A DNA stretch of 64,000 bases, from positions 21,001 to 85,000 of the forward strand of contig JAVKOQ010000047.1 of the NCBI GenBank assembly GCA_031835245.1, given 5' to 3'. This document shows, in pieces, positions 11,266-23,048 of this stretch; the first letter of the stretch is position 1; each line of letters starts with the position of its first letter. The stretch comes from Balamuthia mandrillaris. Taxonomy: Eukaryota > Discosea > Longamoebia > Balamuthiidae. A program made the translations under genes and the position numbers. Below the pieces are notes generated by a model. The model was given only the letters and a program-made list of their open reading frames with translations, ran no database searches and was not told the DNA's origin.

Positions 11266-11818
11266 TTTTTGCAGGGACTTCTCTGTTTGTGTTCAAATTC
11301 TCTTCTCGGCCTTCCTTCCTTCCTTTCCCTTCTTTTCTGAGGAAGAGACGAGAGAGCTGGACAGAGAGAGAGGAGAGGAGAGTGGACCGAAACTGGGTTT
11401 TATTTTTCTGGGTATGTGTGGCACGCAAGGCATTCGGTCACAGATTTTTGTCGACTACTACCTGCCTGAGTTCGATGTTGGCCAACAGCAGGACAGGGGC
11501 CCTTCGACATCTGGGCGCTAACAACTATCCCGAGGGATGATGGATGCGAGCTGCATTGCAGGCTGCTCCAGAAAAGGGCATCACCCTGCAACTGCTCCCC
11601 TCAGCAGTAGTAACACAAAAAAAAAAACTCATTATTGTGCACTTCGAAGAAACGTGCGATGCAACAACTATGAGCAATAATACGAAGTTTATTTCCCTTC
11701 TTTTCATTCAAAATAAACAGTGTCTCTTTTTACAACGCACCCACGTTCTTCATAACCATGATTCTCAGTTCCATCATGTCCTCCTGTTTTGGTTGTGGTT
11801 GTTGCCCACAAGGTTAAA
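11266..11818. other. Intergenic region, no gene seen
   Basis: About 550 bp between the V-ATPase e start and the aldehyde dehydrogenase stop. No coding exon with family support was found on either strand. It contains mixed T-rich and purine-rich stretches and should include the V-ATPase e promoter and the dehydrogenase 3' UTR. Confidence 0.5.
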
Positions 11819-12839
11819 TCATATCTCCCTTGTCAGCAAAAGAAAAGAGACATTAAGTACCATAGCATAGCGCACTCCTTCTCTGCCGAATCCAGAATCC
11901 TTGACACCGCCATACGGCATGCTATCTACACGGAAGCTAGGTACATCGTTGATCACCTATTATTTTTTTTTTCAGCAAATCACAAATGTTGTTAGCATCT
12001 CATTTCTCTCTAAGAGGAGAGGAAGAGAAAAAAAAATAACATACAACGCCACCAGCCTCTGTATTCTCAAAGGCATACCACGCCTTGTTAAGATCGTTGG
12101 TGAAAAATCCGGCTTGCAATCCAAAGTCTGTTTCACAAAGAGAGAGTGAGAGAGAAGGTACCACAGTAAGAGTATGAATTGAATTATTTGTATCAGCAAC
12201 TTACGCACCAGAATCGTTAACCTTTGCAATTACTGTCTTGAAGTCGCTAAACTTCTCAATGGTGCACACAGGTCTGTACAAAGAACGCAGATAAGAAAGG
12301 GCAAAGAGAAAATGAGTGGTACATGAGCGATGCAAATCGATACCCAAAAGCCTCTTTGCAGTACAAATCGCAGCTGGGATCAACATCCTCTACAAATGTA
12401 GCGTCTTATAACAGAAGTAAAGGACAAAGAGTGTGTAAGAAAGCGTTGTTCGAAAATAGATGAACAAAATAGTAATTTTTGGATGGTACCATAAAACACG
12501 CCTTGCCTCTTGCCTCCCACAAGCACTTTAGCTCCTTTGGCTACAGCATCATTCACCCACTTTTCCAATCGTTTGGCATCTCCTTCAGAGATAAGAGGGC
12601 CTGTTCATTTGTTTTTTTTGGGATTTTCCCAAACCAAAAAAGATGGCTTAGCGGTGAGGGAGTAGATAAAGAGAAGATTGTACCAAGGAAGGTGTCCTCG
12701 TTCAATGGATCACCAGCTTTCAACTGAGAGGTTGCAGCAATGAGCTTTTCTTTAAACTCATCGTAAATGTCCTGGTGGACGTACAAGCGTTGCACACCAA
12801 TGCAGCTATAAACGCAAAGATGGGTGAAAACATCACAAC

Positions 12840-12885
<46 letters not shown>

Positions 12886-14192
12886 TTGGAAAGGTTTGTT
12901 GGTACCTTTGACCAGATTGGTAAAATGCTCCGGTCATCATGCGTGCTACGATGGCGTCCAAGTCACCAACATCCTTGTCCACAACGCAAGCGGCGTTACC
13001 ACCAAGCTCTAAGACTACCCTCTTCTTACCGGCCTTCTTCTTAAGCTCCCATCCGACCTCAGGGCTTCCTGTGAAAGAAACCAATTTAAATCTTTCGTCA
13101 GTGGTGAAGCGATCGGCGCTGTCGCGAGTGCATGGTAGAATGGAGAAAGCTCCAGGAGGAAGGTTCGTGTGAGATAGGATCTCTCCCAGCAACAAAGCCC
13201 CCACTGGTGTCTTAGAAGCAGCTTTTTAGTCATATCGTGAAGGAAAGAAGACGAGAGTAGAAGAAGAGGAAAAACTAAGTTGTTCAGGGGGAGAAGCAAT
13301 GAAAGGATACGCTTCAACACGAATGGACAACCAACTGCAATAGCAGGAGCTATCTTGTGAGCCTGTGGAAGAGCGTGTTACCAAAAAAACGTGAAACAGA
13401 AAAGAAGAGAAAGGAAGTTACAGCCAGGTTGATAGGAAAGTTGAAGGGTGAAATAAGGGACAACGGTCCAATTGGAAACTTTTTCACGATGGAAGTATAC
13501 CCCTTGGCTCGTGCTGAGATGTCCAATGGAGCTGAAATAGTCACCAAACACATTCCACAAGAACACACAACGTTAAACAGCGTAAAAAGAGAGAGAGGAT
13601 GAAGAAGAAAAGAAATAGAGGTAATGGGCACCATATTCCCCATGGATCCTTACAGCCTCTTCAGCAGCGATCTGAAAAGTGTCGATGGCTCGTGTCACTT
13701 CACCGCGAGCGTCCCTGCATGGGTTCCACAAGCAAGCAAGCAAAAACGTTGAATATCAAAAAAGTGAATAGTGGGTCATTGGGGAGAGGAAGATCTTGTC
13801 TTACTTGATGGGTTTGCCAGCTTCAATGCAAAGAATATAGGCCAGTTCTTCGCTGCGTTCCTTCAACTCCTTGACTACTTGCTCCAGGATCGCCTTTCTT
13901 TCAAAGGAAGCCATTCTCGCAAAAGCAGGCGCCGCTTCTACGCATTTCTACAGGAGAACAAACAAACAAGTCCAACAAATCAGAGGTGTTGTTCAAAAAA
14001 AAAAGAGGACAAAGCAACACATACCTGAATAGCCGCATCCACTACAGCGTCATTGGCGAGCGCCACGCGAGTGGCTACCTCATTGGTGTACTTGTTGGTG
14101 ACTTCCAGGTCTTCATTCTCTTGGACGGGTTGGTTGGCCAAGTAGTACGGGTACAGTTTCTTCATCACTGGTCGTGTGCCGCTGCCCTCCAT
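11819..14192 (-). CDS. NAD(P)-dependent aldehyde dehydrogenase
   Basis: Oxidises an aldehyde to its acid. Twelve exons: 14192-14034, 13947-13805, 13714-13632, 13531-13422, 13362-13311, 13221-12906, 12805-12684, 12600-12490, 12404-12344, 12273-12209, 12127-12048, 11956-11819; 479 aa, the normal length for one ALDH domain. Visible signatures are PFNFPINLA (substrate/cofactor core), [18 protein letters not shown] (coenzyme loop), the glutamate motif LELGGN, the catalytic cysteine in GQSCIGVQR, KEAFGP and the C-terminal [16 protein letters not shown]. The subset resembles lactaldehyde or non-phosphorylating GAPDH-type ALDHs, but the substrate cannot be fixed. An in-frame ATG at 14300 would add a 36-residue Thr-rich leader; 14192 is preferred because the conserved part starts soon after. 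Confidence 0.93.
12843..12883. repeat. GA microsatellite in ALDH intron
   Basis: About 20 GA units in the intron between 12906 and 12805; CT on the sense strand. Confidence 0.95.
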
Positions 14193-14411
14193 GTTTGTTT
14201 GTTTTGTGCTCACTACTGCTGCTGCTGCTGTTGTAGGCCTACTTTGCTTTGTTGTTGTTTGTGTGGTCACTTCACTGCCCAGCGCCAGAGTGAGAAGCAA
14301 TGCAATAGGGTCCGCACGGGAAGATCGGGAAGATCGGGAAGATCGGCCGACTTTACCAAGAAAACTAATTAGAAAACTATTATTCCCCGACCGAAAATTC
14401 CCCTGTCTCGT

Positions 14412-14485
<74 letters not shown>

Positions 14486-14586
14486 TTCCACCTTCTTTTC
14501 TTCTATTGCTGTTATGCGAGTTATTGGATGGCTACCTGCCCATGAAGTTGATATATAGTTGTCTTCTTCTTATTCTTCGTTCTTCT

Positions 14587-14623
<37 letters not shown>

Positions 14624-14687
14624 GGGGAGAAGGGTACAAAGTTTACGCAAAGGGGGTTTGAAAGAGGTGACAAAAAACTGCAACTAA
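14193..14687. other. Intergenic region with long CT arrays
   Basis: About 495 bp between the ALDH start and the mL38 stop (both minus strand). It holds a CT run of about 67 bp at 14415-14481 and a second of about 30 bp at 14591-14620. It also has three GGGAAGATC repeats near 14320-14345. Here the CT is on the antisense strand of both genes, unlike the intronic arrays. Confidence 0.8.
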
Positions 14688-16346
14688 CTAAGCATAGTAT
14701 CCAGGGAAAGATCGCCAGAGTGTAGGATCCAAGTACTTCTTGGACCTGCCCGTAGCATTCAGAATAGGTGTTGGGGTCAACTTGTCCTTCCAAGAAAGAT
14801 CCCAAGGTTCGGCCTCGTTGGCATTCTGGTAAAGCTTGCCCACTTCCGGGTTCCAAAAGGACTTGAAGAAGGCAAGTCCCTTAGGCACAAGACTGTATTC
14901 CTGCTGCAAACGGAAGGTGTTGAATCCGTTACGCTCGCTCTTATTGGTGGCTGTGGCTTTGAGCTTTTGCATTAAGAAAGAGAGGTCGTCATCCGTTGTG
15001 GCAATCTTCCCGTCCGTTTGTTCAAAGAGAAGAAAGACGTATCGCTGCTGATCTTTGTAGTGGATTTTTCACCATTTCAGTATTCTAACACAATAAAAGC
15101 GAGAGAGGGGGAGAGAAACGATCGGTTACTCACCACTGAACCTCCTGGGAGCAATAGGGGCGTAATCAACAATAGTTTCGCCTTGGTCCACTTTGTTGCC
15201 TGGAATGTTCATTCTGCGCATGCTTTGCGTTAACTGCCGCTCAAATTACACCACAATACAAAAAAGTGAAAACAGAAGAGCAAGATAAAACTGTACATGA
15301 GCCAGTGTATGTACTCAGTGTCCCGTTGGCCTCCCTTTGATGGGGGCGGCAGCTCAGCAAATGGGCTATCTGTAAAAGGTTAAACAGTAAAAGATGTATT
15401 AGAGTTCTGGCAAAAAAAGTAGCAAATAAATATACAAACTAACCAGGAGTAGTCATCAACAGGGTGTACATTTTCTTTCCCTTGCTCTTATCCTCAAATG
15501 TTACAGTAGGCGCATTGAAGGCCTGTTTATAAAAAAAAAAAACAAAAGAATAAAAGGATTGCGACTCACATCGATAAGTATTCCTTCGCACAAAAATAAA
15601 AGAATGAGTGCATACCACTTGAGGCGGTAACACGTGTCCTTTGCGAACTTGAATATCATTGTAGTCGACCTTGACGATACGTTGGGAGAGCAGAGCGAAG
15701 AGAACAGCGAGCAGAGGGCCGAGAGAAAATCTCGTCAATCACAGTTTTGGGAGAGAGTGTTGGAAAAGGAGGAGGCATACCTTGAGGAAGAGAGGAGGGG
15801 TGAAGGGCTGAGGCAATACATCAGGGAACACGCAGTGAAGCTTTGCCTTTTTCCGGATCTATGTCACCAAGCAAACGCCAATAGCGCGTCAGTCATGCAC
15901 CACTTCGAATGGATTGTGGTTTTTTCTTACCCTGGTGTGAAGAGAGATTTCAGTGCCAGGCTCGGGCTTCCAGTTGGGGTCGCGGACGTAGCGTTGGACG
16001 CCAATTTCCTCTTTGTATGCCTTGATGCGGATTTTAGCTTCTTGGAGGCCCTTTTCGAATCTTTCCAGAGGCGGAGGGCTGGAATAGTCCCGTGCGACCA
16101 TCAATGGAGCGGCTCGCTGTGTAGTTGGACCCAAATGAAAGAAGAACCCAAAAAAGAATCAGAGACTTCTTCTTTAAAAAAAAACATTCAACCGATTTAT
16201 CAAAACATTCCACCCACCCAAGTTGATGTATCCTGCACAGTTCTCACCGCGGTGCTTCTCCGTGATAATAATCTTCCATGGAGGGACCCCCTCCCGTTCG
16301 AGAGGGACAGCCGCAAACCGGCACTTCCTCCTCGCGCTCCTTTCAT
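14688..16346 (-). CDS. MRPL38: Mitochondrial large ribosomal subunit protein mL38 (PEBP fold)
   Basis: Component of the mitochondrial ribosome central protuberance. Eight exons: 16346-16218, 16116-15931, 15858-15781, 15669-15616, 15522-15444, 15369-15297, 15213-15134, 15052-14688; 347 aa. The N-terminus (MKGARGGSAGLRLSL, many Arg, no acids) is a matrix-targeting presequence. Residues ~45-105 are helical (FEKGLQEAKIRIKAYKEE). The PEBP-like core has YTLLMTTPDSP, the motif TEYIHWLIMNIPGN and PRRFS, then RYVFLLFEQ. The C-terminal extension has the order typical of mL38 (LVPKGLAFFKSFWNPEV). PEBP proteins bind phospholipid heads, but in mL38 the role is structural. An identity as a plain PEBP protein is less likely because of the presequence and the N-terminal helical part. 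Confidence 0.88.
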
Positions 16347-16579
16347 TCTTTCTTTTTTTTGTTTCTGTTTCAAGGGTGAGTTCCTTGCAATGAAGCCAAC
16401 TAAGTGTCGAGTTGACAACAGAACGTGAAGGATTTGTCCACGCGGTTCATCAAAATTTCGATGCAAACCGACACCAAAACGTGAAGCCTTTGTCCAGTGC
16501 AGGAGCACCACTGGAGACAAACACAACAAAAAAAGAAAAAGTAGTAGAGCAAGAAGAAAGGGGAGGAGGACAAAGAAAG

Positions 16580-17055
16580 ATGCTGCCTGCTATTTCTGAT
16601 GTGATTTTGTTTTGGTACGCTTGGGTGCTGCTGCCCCACAAAAAAACCTGTTGGAGACTACGTTGCATGGTGATCACTCATGTCCCTCGCTTCTTTTTTT
16701 TTTTTTCACAGCACTTTGATAATCAATGGAGCTGCTGTCCTGAACTTCAAGCTGTACGTATGCACAACTTAAAAACCAACCTGATGGATCCTCTTCTCTG
16801 ACCTGCTTTTTCTGTTTGGAATGTGTCTAGACCAGAGCCTGACCCTTTTGAAGAGGTCAACAAAGCAAGCATCAAATACAAGCTGAAAGAACTGCTTCGG
16901 AACCTACGAATCCTGCGGGTGTTTGTTGCTCTCTGGAACATGGTTGTGATTGCCCTCATGATTGTGTACGTATCACGTTGCTTTCTTCCTTCTTTGTTTT
17001 TTTCTGCCATTTCACTCATTCTTCTTTCGTTGTTTCTAGCATGTTTGGAGGATAA
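16580..17055 (+). CDS. SMIM7: Small integral membrane protein 7 homologue
   Basis: Four exons, 16580-16614, 16712-16753, 16831-16965 and 17040-17055, give 75 aa, matching animal SMIM7 in length and layout. The first helix is ISDVILFCTLIINGAAVLNF; GAVLNFKL is also in the human protein. A charged cytosolic stretch follows (PEPDPFEEVNKASIKYKLKE), then RNLRILRVFVALWN, a second helix, and the ending IVMFGG (human: IVLFGS). The function of SMIM7 is essentially unknown; the two helices suggest an endomembrane location. The last exon codes for only five residues. The assignment rests on my memory of the human sequence and on matched intron phases. Confidence 0.85.
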
Positions 17056-17513
17056 CACCAACGATGAGGCTCATCTTTTTTTTATTGCTCTTGGAGGCGT
17101 TTCAAAGACAGACTTCTTTGGATCAGCTTGGACAAGAGAGGATGATAGAGAACGAGAGAGGGAGAGAGAGAGAGAGAAGTGAACATATTTGTGGCATCCA
17201 TGCCATCTACCAAACTAAACAAAAACTGCTTGAACATGCACAAATCCCTGCAGCCCAACACCCCAAAGAAAGATCACAGAAGAAGAGATGTGAGAAGATG
17301 GGCTGCGCCAGCTCTTGCTTGCCGCTATTGCGCACCTCCCGCAGCAATAGAGCACCCTTCCAGCACATGCGCTGTAGCTTTGTCGACAATAATTTACAAA
17401 ACAAAAAGTAGCAGGAAGGCTGAAAAAAAGGCGGCGGGCCAACGACAAGAAACACAGGGATGGTAGGCGGCGTTTTATGTTTGCGTGATTTTGCTTGGGG
17501 TTGGGCAGGACTC
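17056..17513. other. Intergenic region, no gene seen
   Basis: About 460 bp between SMIM7 and Pam18, both on the plus strand. It has a short GA run at 17145-17178. No supported coding exon was found. Confidence 0.5.
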
Positions 17514-17865
17514 ATGGGCACGACGTTTGTTTTTTTTTCTTCTTCTTCTTTTGTAGGCTCTCTTTTTAGCGATTGGGTTGGGTGTGGCCGGGGCTGCCCT
17601 GGCTGGACGGTTTGTTGCGCAACAGATTAAGAACAATGGCGGTAGATTGTTCCCAAAGCGAGGTAGTCTCACTTCTTTTTTATCTCATGCTCCTCTTCAG
17701 ATTGAAAACTGAGCACCATTCTGTTAAAAACAGCGCCCTCAGCGCCCGGAGGAATCTCGAAGAGAATGAGCTTCAAAAAATACTACGAAGGAGGATTTGA
17801 ACCGGAAATGACACGAGCAGAAGCTGCTCAAATTTTGAACGTCAGGTACTATACCAACATCCATT

Positions 17866-17901
<36 letters not shown>

Positions 17902-18102
17902 TTGATTTGTTTCCTTTGTAAACTCTGTCGCCCTAACGTTATTTTTTGGAATAATTGCAGAGTAAGCGCCTCCAAAGATAAGATCAAGCAAGCACACAGA
18001 CGGATAATGTTGGCCAACCATCCTGACAACGGTGGCTCTGATTACATGGCCTCCAAAGTGAACGAAGCCAAGGACCTTCTTATGAAGGACCTTGGTGAAT
18101 GA
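17514..18102 (+). CDS. PAM18: Mitochondrial import motor J-protein Pam18/Tim14 (DNAJC19-like)
   Basis: J-domain co-chaperone of the TIM23 import motor; it stimulates mtHsp70 ATPase at the matrix face of the inner membrane. Exons 17514-17528, 17557-17662, 17734-17845 and 17961-18102 give 124 aa. A very short first exon (MGTTF) leads into an N-terminal helix [20 protein letters not shown], then [19 protein letters not shown], which is diagnostic of the family. The J domain ends [18 protein letters not shown] with the HPD tripeptide intact, then KVNEAKDLL. Length and order match human DNAJC19. The intron at 17846-17960 carries a CT tract. Confidence 0.95.
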
Positions 18103-18297
18103 ATCCAAGGCCCTTTTGTTTTTTGCTCTATCTTCTTTCTTTCCTATTCTTATTTATCCACGAACTTATCTGTTGTTCCTGTAGAGGTCTTTTTGCATCA
18201 TAAACACTTGCGTGGTGGTGACGTCTTTGCTGTTACAACGTTCTTCTTATTCTGTGTTCTCTTCTTCGTCCTCTCTTCTTTCTCATCGATACGTGGG

Positions 18298-20699
18298 TCA
18301 GGCACGAGCGGAGGGGGGCGTGGGGGAAGAAGCGAGGCGCAAGAAGGATAGCCGCATGTCGTCGAAAGAAGAGAGAGAAGGCGGCATGCAGTTGTTTCGT
18401 TGTTGCAACAAAACGCGGAGCCGTTGGCACTCCTCTTTGGGAAGCATCAACTTTCTCAACTTTGCTTTTTGTTGTATCCACTTTTGCAAATGCCTTTATG
18501 TGTTTTAGGAGAGCAAGTTAAAAAAACGAACAAAGGGGACGCAAAATCAAGAAGAAATACCGTTGAGTAGAGGAAGGGTCTTGCAGGCAATCAAAGTAAC
18601 GCAGCTTTAGAACTGGGCACAATCCTCTTTCTATTTTTGTTGTTAAACAGACAGAATATGAGAGGAGGAGAGGAGAAAGGGAGAGAGAGAGCACCCCAAA
18701 GAGAACCATCGTTGATGTAGATGCTTGAGTCCCAGTTCTGAAGGATCAAGAGCAAGTGGAGACGGTCTTGCTGGGAAGACTCGTCAGAGCTACAAACAAC
18801 GTAACGAAAGCAAGTGTGAGTGCATGCTGAGTCCAGCAGAAAATATGAGCAAAAGGTCTCCAAGCAATCCTCTCTTTTTGAATTGTGTTAGTTTGTTTTG
18901 GTTTTGAACAAAAGAGAAGATCATTTACCTGAAAATGTTACTGGTGCTCTCGCCCCGTTGAGCAGTAGAAATGGCGTGCTTAAAAAGACGAACGCCACCA
19001 GCCTGACTGGAATACGTTGTTGTGGTACCAGATGCTTCAGTGGCGCTACCCTTGTAGGCTTGTGCCATTTCCAAAAGACCCAAAGGTAGTTGACACTCCT
19101 TGCAATGGGCATACTGCCACTCCGATTCACTGCCCTCCGTGGTTATTCCCTGTAAACAGTGAGAAGAGAAAACAACAAAAATTAAACGGGAGGAGAAGGG
19201 AGAGAGAGGGAGAGAGAGAGAGAACGTACAAGGACAGCTCTGAAAGATGGATGAGAAAGAACGTTGAGTTGAGAGGAATGCAACAGCAGAAATGCATCGG
19301 ATACGAAACAAACGTAGGGAAGGGCCTTTATCTCTCCTCGTGGAAATTGCACAAAGGCACAACAATTGCCACAAGACCACTCGTCAGAGAGTTCAACCCA
19401 ATGCAGCGAAGGTAGGGAGAACACTTTCTCTATAATGGCACCGTTTCTTCCTTCCTCGCCGTGAGGAACATCGTCTCCTTCCCCTACTGATTGTGTGGCT
19501 TCGTGGCCAACGGCAGCCGCAAGCAAAGAAGGAGAAGGAGAAAAAATGGGACGTGAGCAAGAGTGGTGGCCGTGGTGACCGTCTTGTGGGTGGGTATGAC
19601 TGTGATGATGTTGCTGAAGATGGGGCAGAGGTGAAGAGGTGTGTTCAGAAGAGCAAGGAGATGATGGCTGAGAAGTTTCTGTAGCTTCTGTGGATGAAGA
19701 AAAAGAAGACGGAGGGGATTGCCGTGCAAAGAGAGAACATCCGCAGAAACGGCAGTAGAGAGCAGAGAGTTGAGTGGGAGTGGGCAACGGGGCCACAGAC
19801 CGCTGCTCTTGTGCGCGTGGATGGACGATGTGCTGCTCTTCAACAGGAAGAGAGACGATGGGCAGTTTCAACGACAGACAGTCGCTCAACTGTTGAACGG
19901 TGGCCTGATCAGGCTTCACCACTGCCCCTTGCAGCTCTATCCGATGGAGTGGCTGTTGTTCCTCTTTTGTTTTGGTTTGTGGTGCAGAATAGAGGAGAAC
20001 CGCATCAGCAGTTACTTCTGCCCTCATATTCCGCATTGGCGAAGGTGCTTTGTTTTTGGGTGAAGAGGAAGAGGAGGCGGGGGATGTCACCGGTGGCCGC
20101 ACCACCAAGTGGAAACACTGCAAGTTGTGCATCAGCTCCAACAAATAGGGAGGAGCTGCAGAGGATTGCTCCGTATCTTTCGCATGGATCGTAGGTTCTG
20201 TGGGGTTTGAGGCATTTGTCCTCGCAATGTTGGCGTTGCTCTCGTTGGTGTTGGTGGTGTTGCTGTTGTTGGCGTTTTTACAGCACAGCTGGCGGTGCCG
20301 ACGCACCCAGTCCTCGTTTTGGCAGCGTCGGCAGCAGTAGGGCACTATCCGGCCCTGCGCCCGGCACCAGGAGCACAGCTTGAAGCGCTCTCCGCCCTCT
20401 GCCACCACCTCCGCCTCTCTCTTTCGACAGGCAGGGTTGGAGCACTCCCTGCGCGCTGCATGAGAGAGCTCCCCGGCTCGCAAGCCAAGCTTGGAGAGGT
20501 CGTAGCACAACCCTTTTGTGGTTGTGGTTGTGCTCCTGCTGCCGTTGCCTTGTTGTTGGTGATCCTCTTCGGAGCGGCCGCCAACCAGAGGAAGCGTGGC
20601 CGCAAGGCGATAGTTTTCCCAAGCAAAGGATTTCTTTCGATGCAGAAAGGCCTCGTCCTCGAAGGGTTTCTCTCCCTTGTGCTTCTGCGCTTCGTTCAT
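18298..20699 (-). CDS. MYND zinc finger - UBE3D-type HECT-like E3 ligase fusion
   Basis: Predicted E3 ubiquitin ligase. Exons 20699-19230, 19149-18929, 18789-18707, 18624-18561 and 18493-18298 give 677 aa. Residues ~86-140 are a MYND finger: CSNPACRKRE, LCSWCRAQGRIVPYCCRRCQ and a final HRQLCC supply the Cys/His ligands. A long low-complexity region (Asn/Thr, Ser/Pro) follows. From about residue 320 the UBE3D-type domain shows LYCRFCGCSLFA, VELSDEWSCGNC, then in exon 2 ESEWQYAHCKECQLPLG and VRLFKHAIST, and exons 3-5 end in a helix plus LRVLLQQRNNCMPPSL, similar to the UBE3D C-terminus. UBE3D proteins bind an E2 and are HECT-like. I know of no UBE3D with a MYND finger; MYND may add substrate recruitment (inference). 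Confidence 0.8.
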
Positions 20700-20827
20700 C
20701 TTTTTTTGTGCCTAAGGTACCATGTCGTCACGAATTACGAAAAGCTCCTGAATTTCAAGTCGTCATGACTTATTTTTATATATATATTTTTCGTAGACAA
20801 AAGAACAGAGACAAAGAGAGAGAAGAG

Positions 20828-22244
20828 ATGTTGGGAGAAGAGGAGTTCGAGGTGGTGGACGGAGGGCTTGGGCAGGACGGCTCCTCCATGTATGATGGGG
20901 GCATGGGGAGCTTCCATGGAAGGCGGGGTTGGGGTGGGGGCGAGGAGGACGACCGGTGGGACCACCTGGAGACCGGGATGGAGAGAGAGAAAGAGCGGCG
21001 AGAGGCTGAAGGGGAGGCAGAGGGAGAGGAGCCAGACGACAGGCTGGTGCTCGTGACTGGAGCTACGGGGCTCATAGGGAATGCTGTGGCAAGACAGCTG
21101 CTTGCAAGGGGTAGGAAAGTTCGGGCCATGGTCAGGGATGTACAGAGAGCAAGGCAATGCCTGCCCATGGCCTGCGAAGTGGTGCGAGGCTCTCTTGGCA
21201 GCCGAGAAGCCATCGAACGTGCCATGGAAGACTGCTCCATCGTCTACCATTGTGCAGGTTTGTTTGTTTGTTTTTCCTTTCGAAAACACCAAAGTCTCTT
21301 GCTTCTTTTCGAAAACGAAAGACCCCTTGCGCTTTCCTTCATGTCCATTCGTCACCCTCCCTAACCTTCCGATGGCAGGCCTGCCTGAGCAGTGGTCGGT
21401 GGAGGCGAGCAACTACCACAACGCGAATGTGCAGGGCACTAAGAACGTGGTGGACGTGGCGGTGGCTCTGGACGTCCAGAAGCTGGTCTACACGTCCACC
21501 GTGCAGGTGTTTGCCCACCAGCCAGGGGTCTCCTTCACCGAGGCGGCCCCGCTCGGCTACCCTGATGCCAACAGGAGCACGGCTACGCCCTACGAGCGCT
21601 CCATGATGGAAGCGGAGCGCATCGTCCTGAGGGCCATCAAGGAGAGGGACCTCCCTGCGGTGATCCTCTACTGCGCCCCCGTCTATGGCCCAGGGCCGGC
21701 CTCCTCTCCTGGCCTCAACGACTACATTCTTCGCCTGTCCCGTGGCGAACTCTCCTCCACGGCTTCCCCTGGCACGGGAGGGGGGCTACCGTTGTTGTAC
21801 AGCGAGGACTGCGCGCGAGGGCACATCCTTGCGGAGCGCAAAGCCACCATCGGTGGGCGCTACATCCTCAGCGACAGCTACTACACGCTGGAGGACATCG
21901 CCAGCTACGTCCGTGGCATTTGCCCTTCCTTTGGGTCCTCCAACGGCTACCACCATCACCACAGCAATGGCTTTGGCGCCAGTAGTGGCAGCGGGGGCGG
22001 TGGGCTGTTGAACCAGTGGGTGGCTCAGACGGTGTCCGCAGCACAAGAGGCGTGGGCCACCATGACCAACGGCAAGAACGCGGTGGGGGTAGCCCCCTTC
22101 CCTTCAGCCATGCTGCGGTACGCAGCCAGTCACGCTTTGCCCTCGGCAGAGAAGGCAGGGAGCGAGCTGGAAGGGTGGAGGCCGTTGACTCCCTTGTTTG
22201 AAGGGCTTCATGACACCATCCTGTACAGCCGGTCCATGATGTGA
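20828..22244 (+). CDS. Extended SDR, NAD-dependent epimerase/3beta-HSD-like, catalytic Lys absent
   Basis: Rossmann-fold protein of the extended SDR (DFR/3beta-HSD) type. Exons 20828-21257 and 21379-22244 give 431 aa. An acidic, Gly/Glu-rich leader of about 70 residues precedes the cofactor motif VLVTGATGLIG. Then come VYHCAG, NVQGTKNVVDVAV and KLVYTSTVQVF. The active-site tyrosine lies in TPYERSMMEAE, where the family expects YxxxK; the lysine is Met. VILYCAPVYGPG and GGRYILSD follow, and the C-terminus has a His-rich and Gly-rich insert (HHHHSNGFG) at about 360-385. Without the Lys the protein may bind cofactor but not catalyse the usual chemistry. Alternatively it may be a regulatory or atypical SDR. 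The substrate is unknown. Confidence 0.82.
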
Positions 22245-23048
22245 TCAGTGGGAATGCAAGGGGGTGAAGAGGAAAGCGAGACTGTTGTGCTTGAAAGTTT
22301 TGTTTATTTTTGTGTGCATAAAAAAAACAAATGTAGAAAAACCACCAAAGAACACCAAAGGAGTAAGTACCCTGCAAGGATGGAAAAGAATGAGAAACAA
22401 TAAGACCAAAAAAAATAAATAAAGGAAAAACAAGCTAATTGGGGCTGAGTGTCAGCATGAAAAAAAGAAATCTTCAACTGCTGCGATCATGTAAAGACTA
22501 CAGTGAACGCAGGTTCAGATTCGTCATCTAATAAAATAATAAAACATCATACAAAAAGCCAAATAGAAAAAAAAAAGGGGGCGCGTGACCGGCCCACATA
22601 CCTAATCAAAGTAATCACTCCGACAGGCGAAACCACAAGATAATCAAAAATACCTACAGTGATACCAGGAGTGAGAAAATCAAAAATATGAAATACAAAA
22701 ATATGAAATAAAAACAGTAGTGCGGGAAGGTCAGGTAAAAATGGCTTGATAAATAACAAGAGAGGTAGTAATCACAGTCGATATTATGGGGAAAAAAGAA
22801 TATTCTTTTTTCGAATTCATCACTCTCCTCCCCGCAAACAAAGGACAAGACAGCAATCAACCAAAAAAAACTTGTGGCCGTACCTTGGGGCGAAGATTTC
22901 AGGTGTGTTGTTGTCAGTGTGTTTAAAAAAAAAGAAAAGAAAACAGGCAAAGTCTGCGGTAAAAAGTAGCGCAGAGCGAGGGAGAGGGTTCTGAAGGTGA
23001 GAAACTGGTAAGAATGCTTCCAACCGCTAACCCTAACCCAGAATTTTT
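22245..23048. other. Intergenic region, no gene seen
   Basis: About 800 bp between two plus-strand genes. It is A-rich, with many A runs, on the plus strand. The minus strand reads as low-complexity Phe/Leu frames that I do not support. It contains CTAACCCTAACCC at about 23027-23038, resembling a telomere-like unit but too short to interpret. Confidence 0.5.

Noticed and set aside
22745-23040. Short CTAACCC telomere-like motif near 23030 as a sign of an internal telomere
   Set aside because: Fewer than two full units; chance occurrence is likely.
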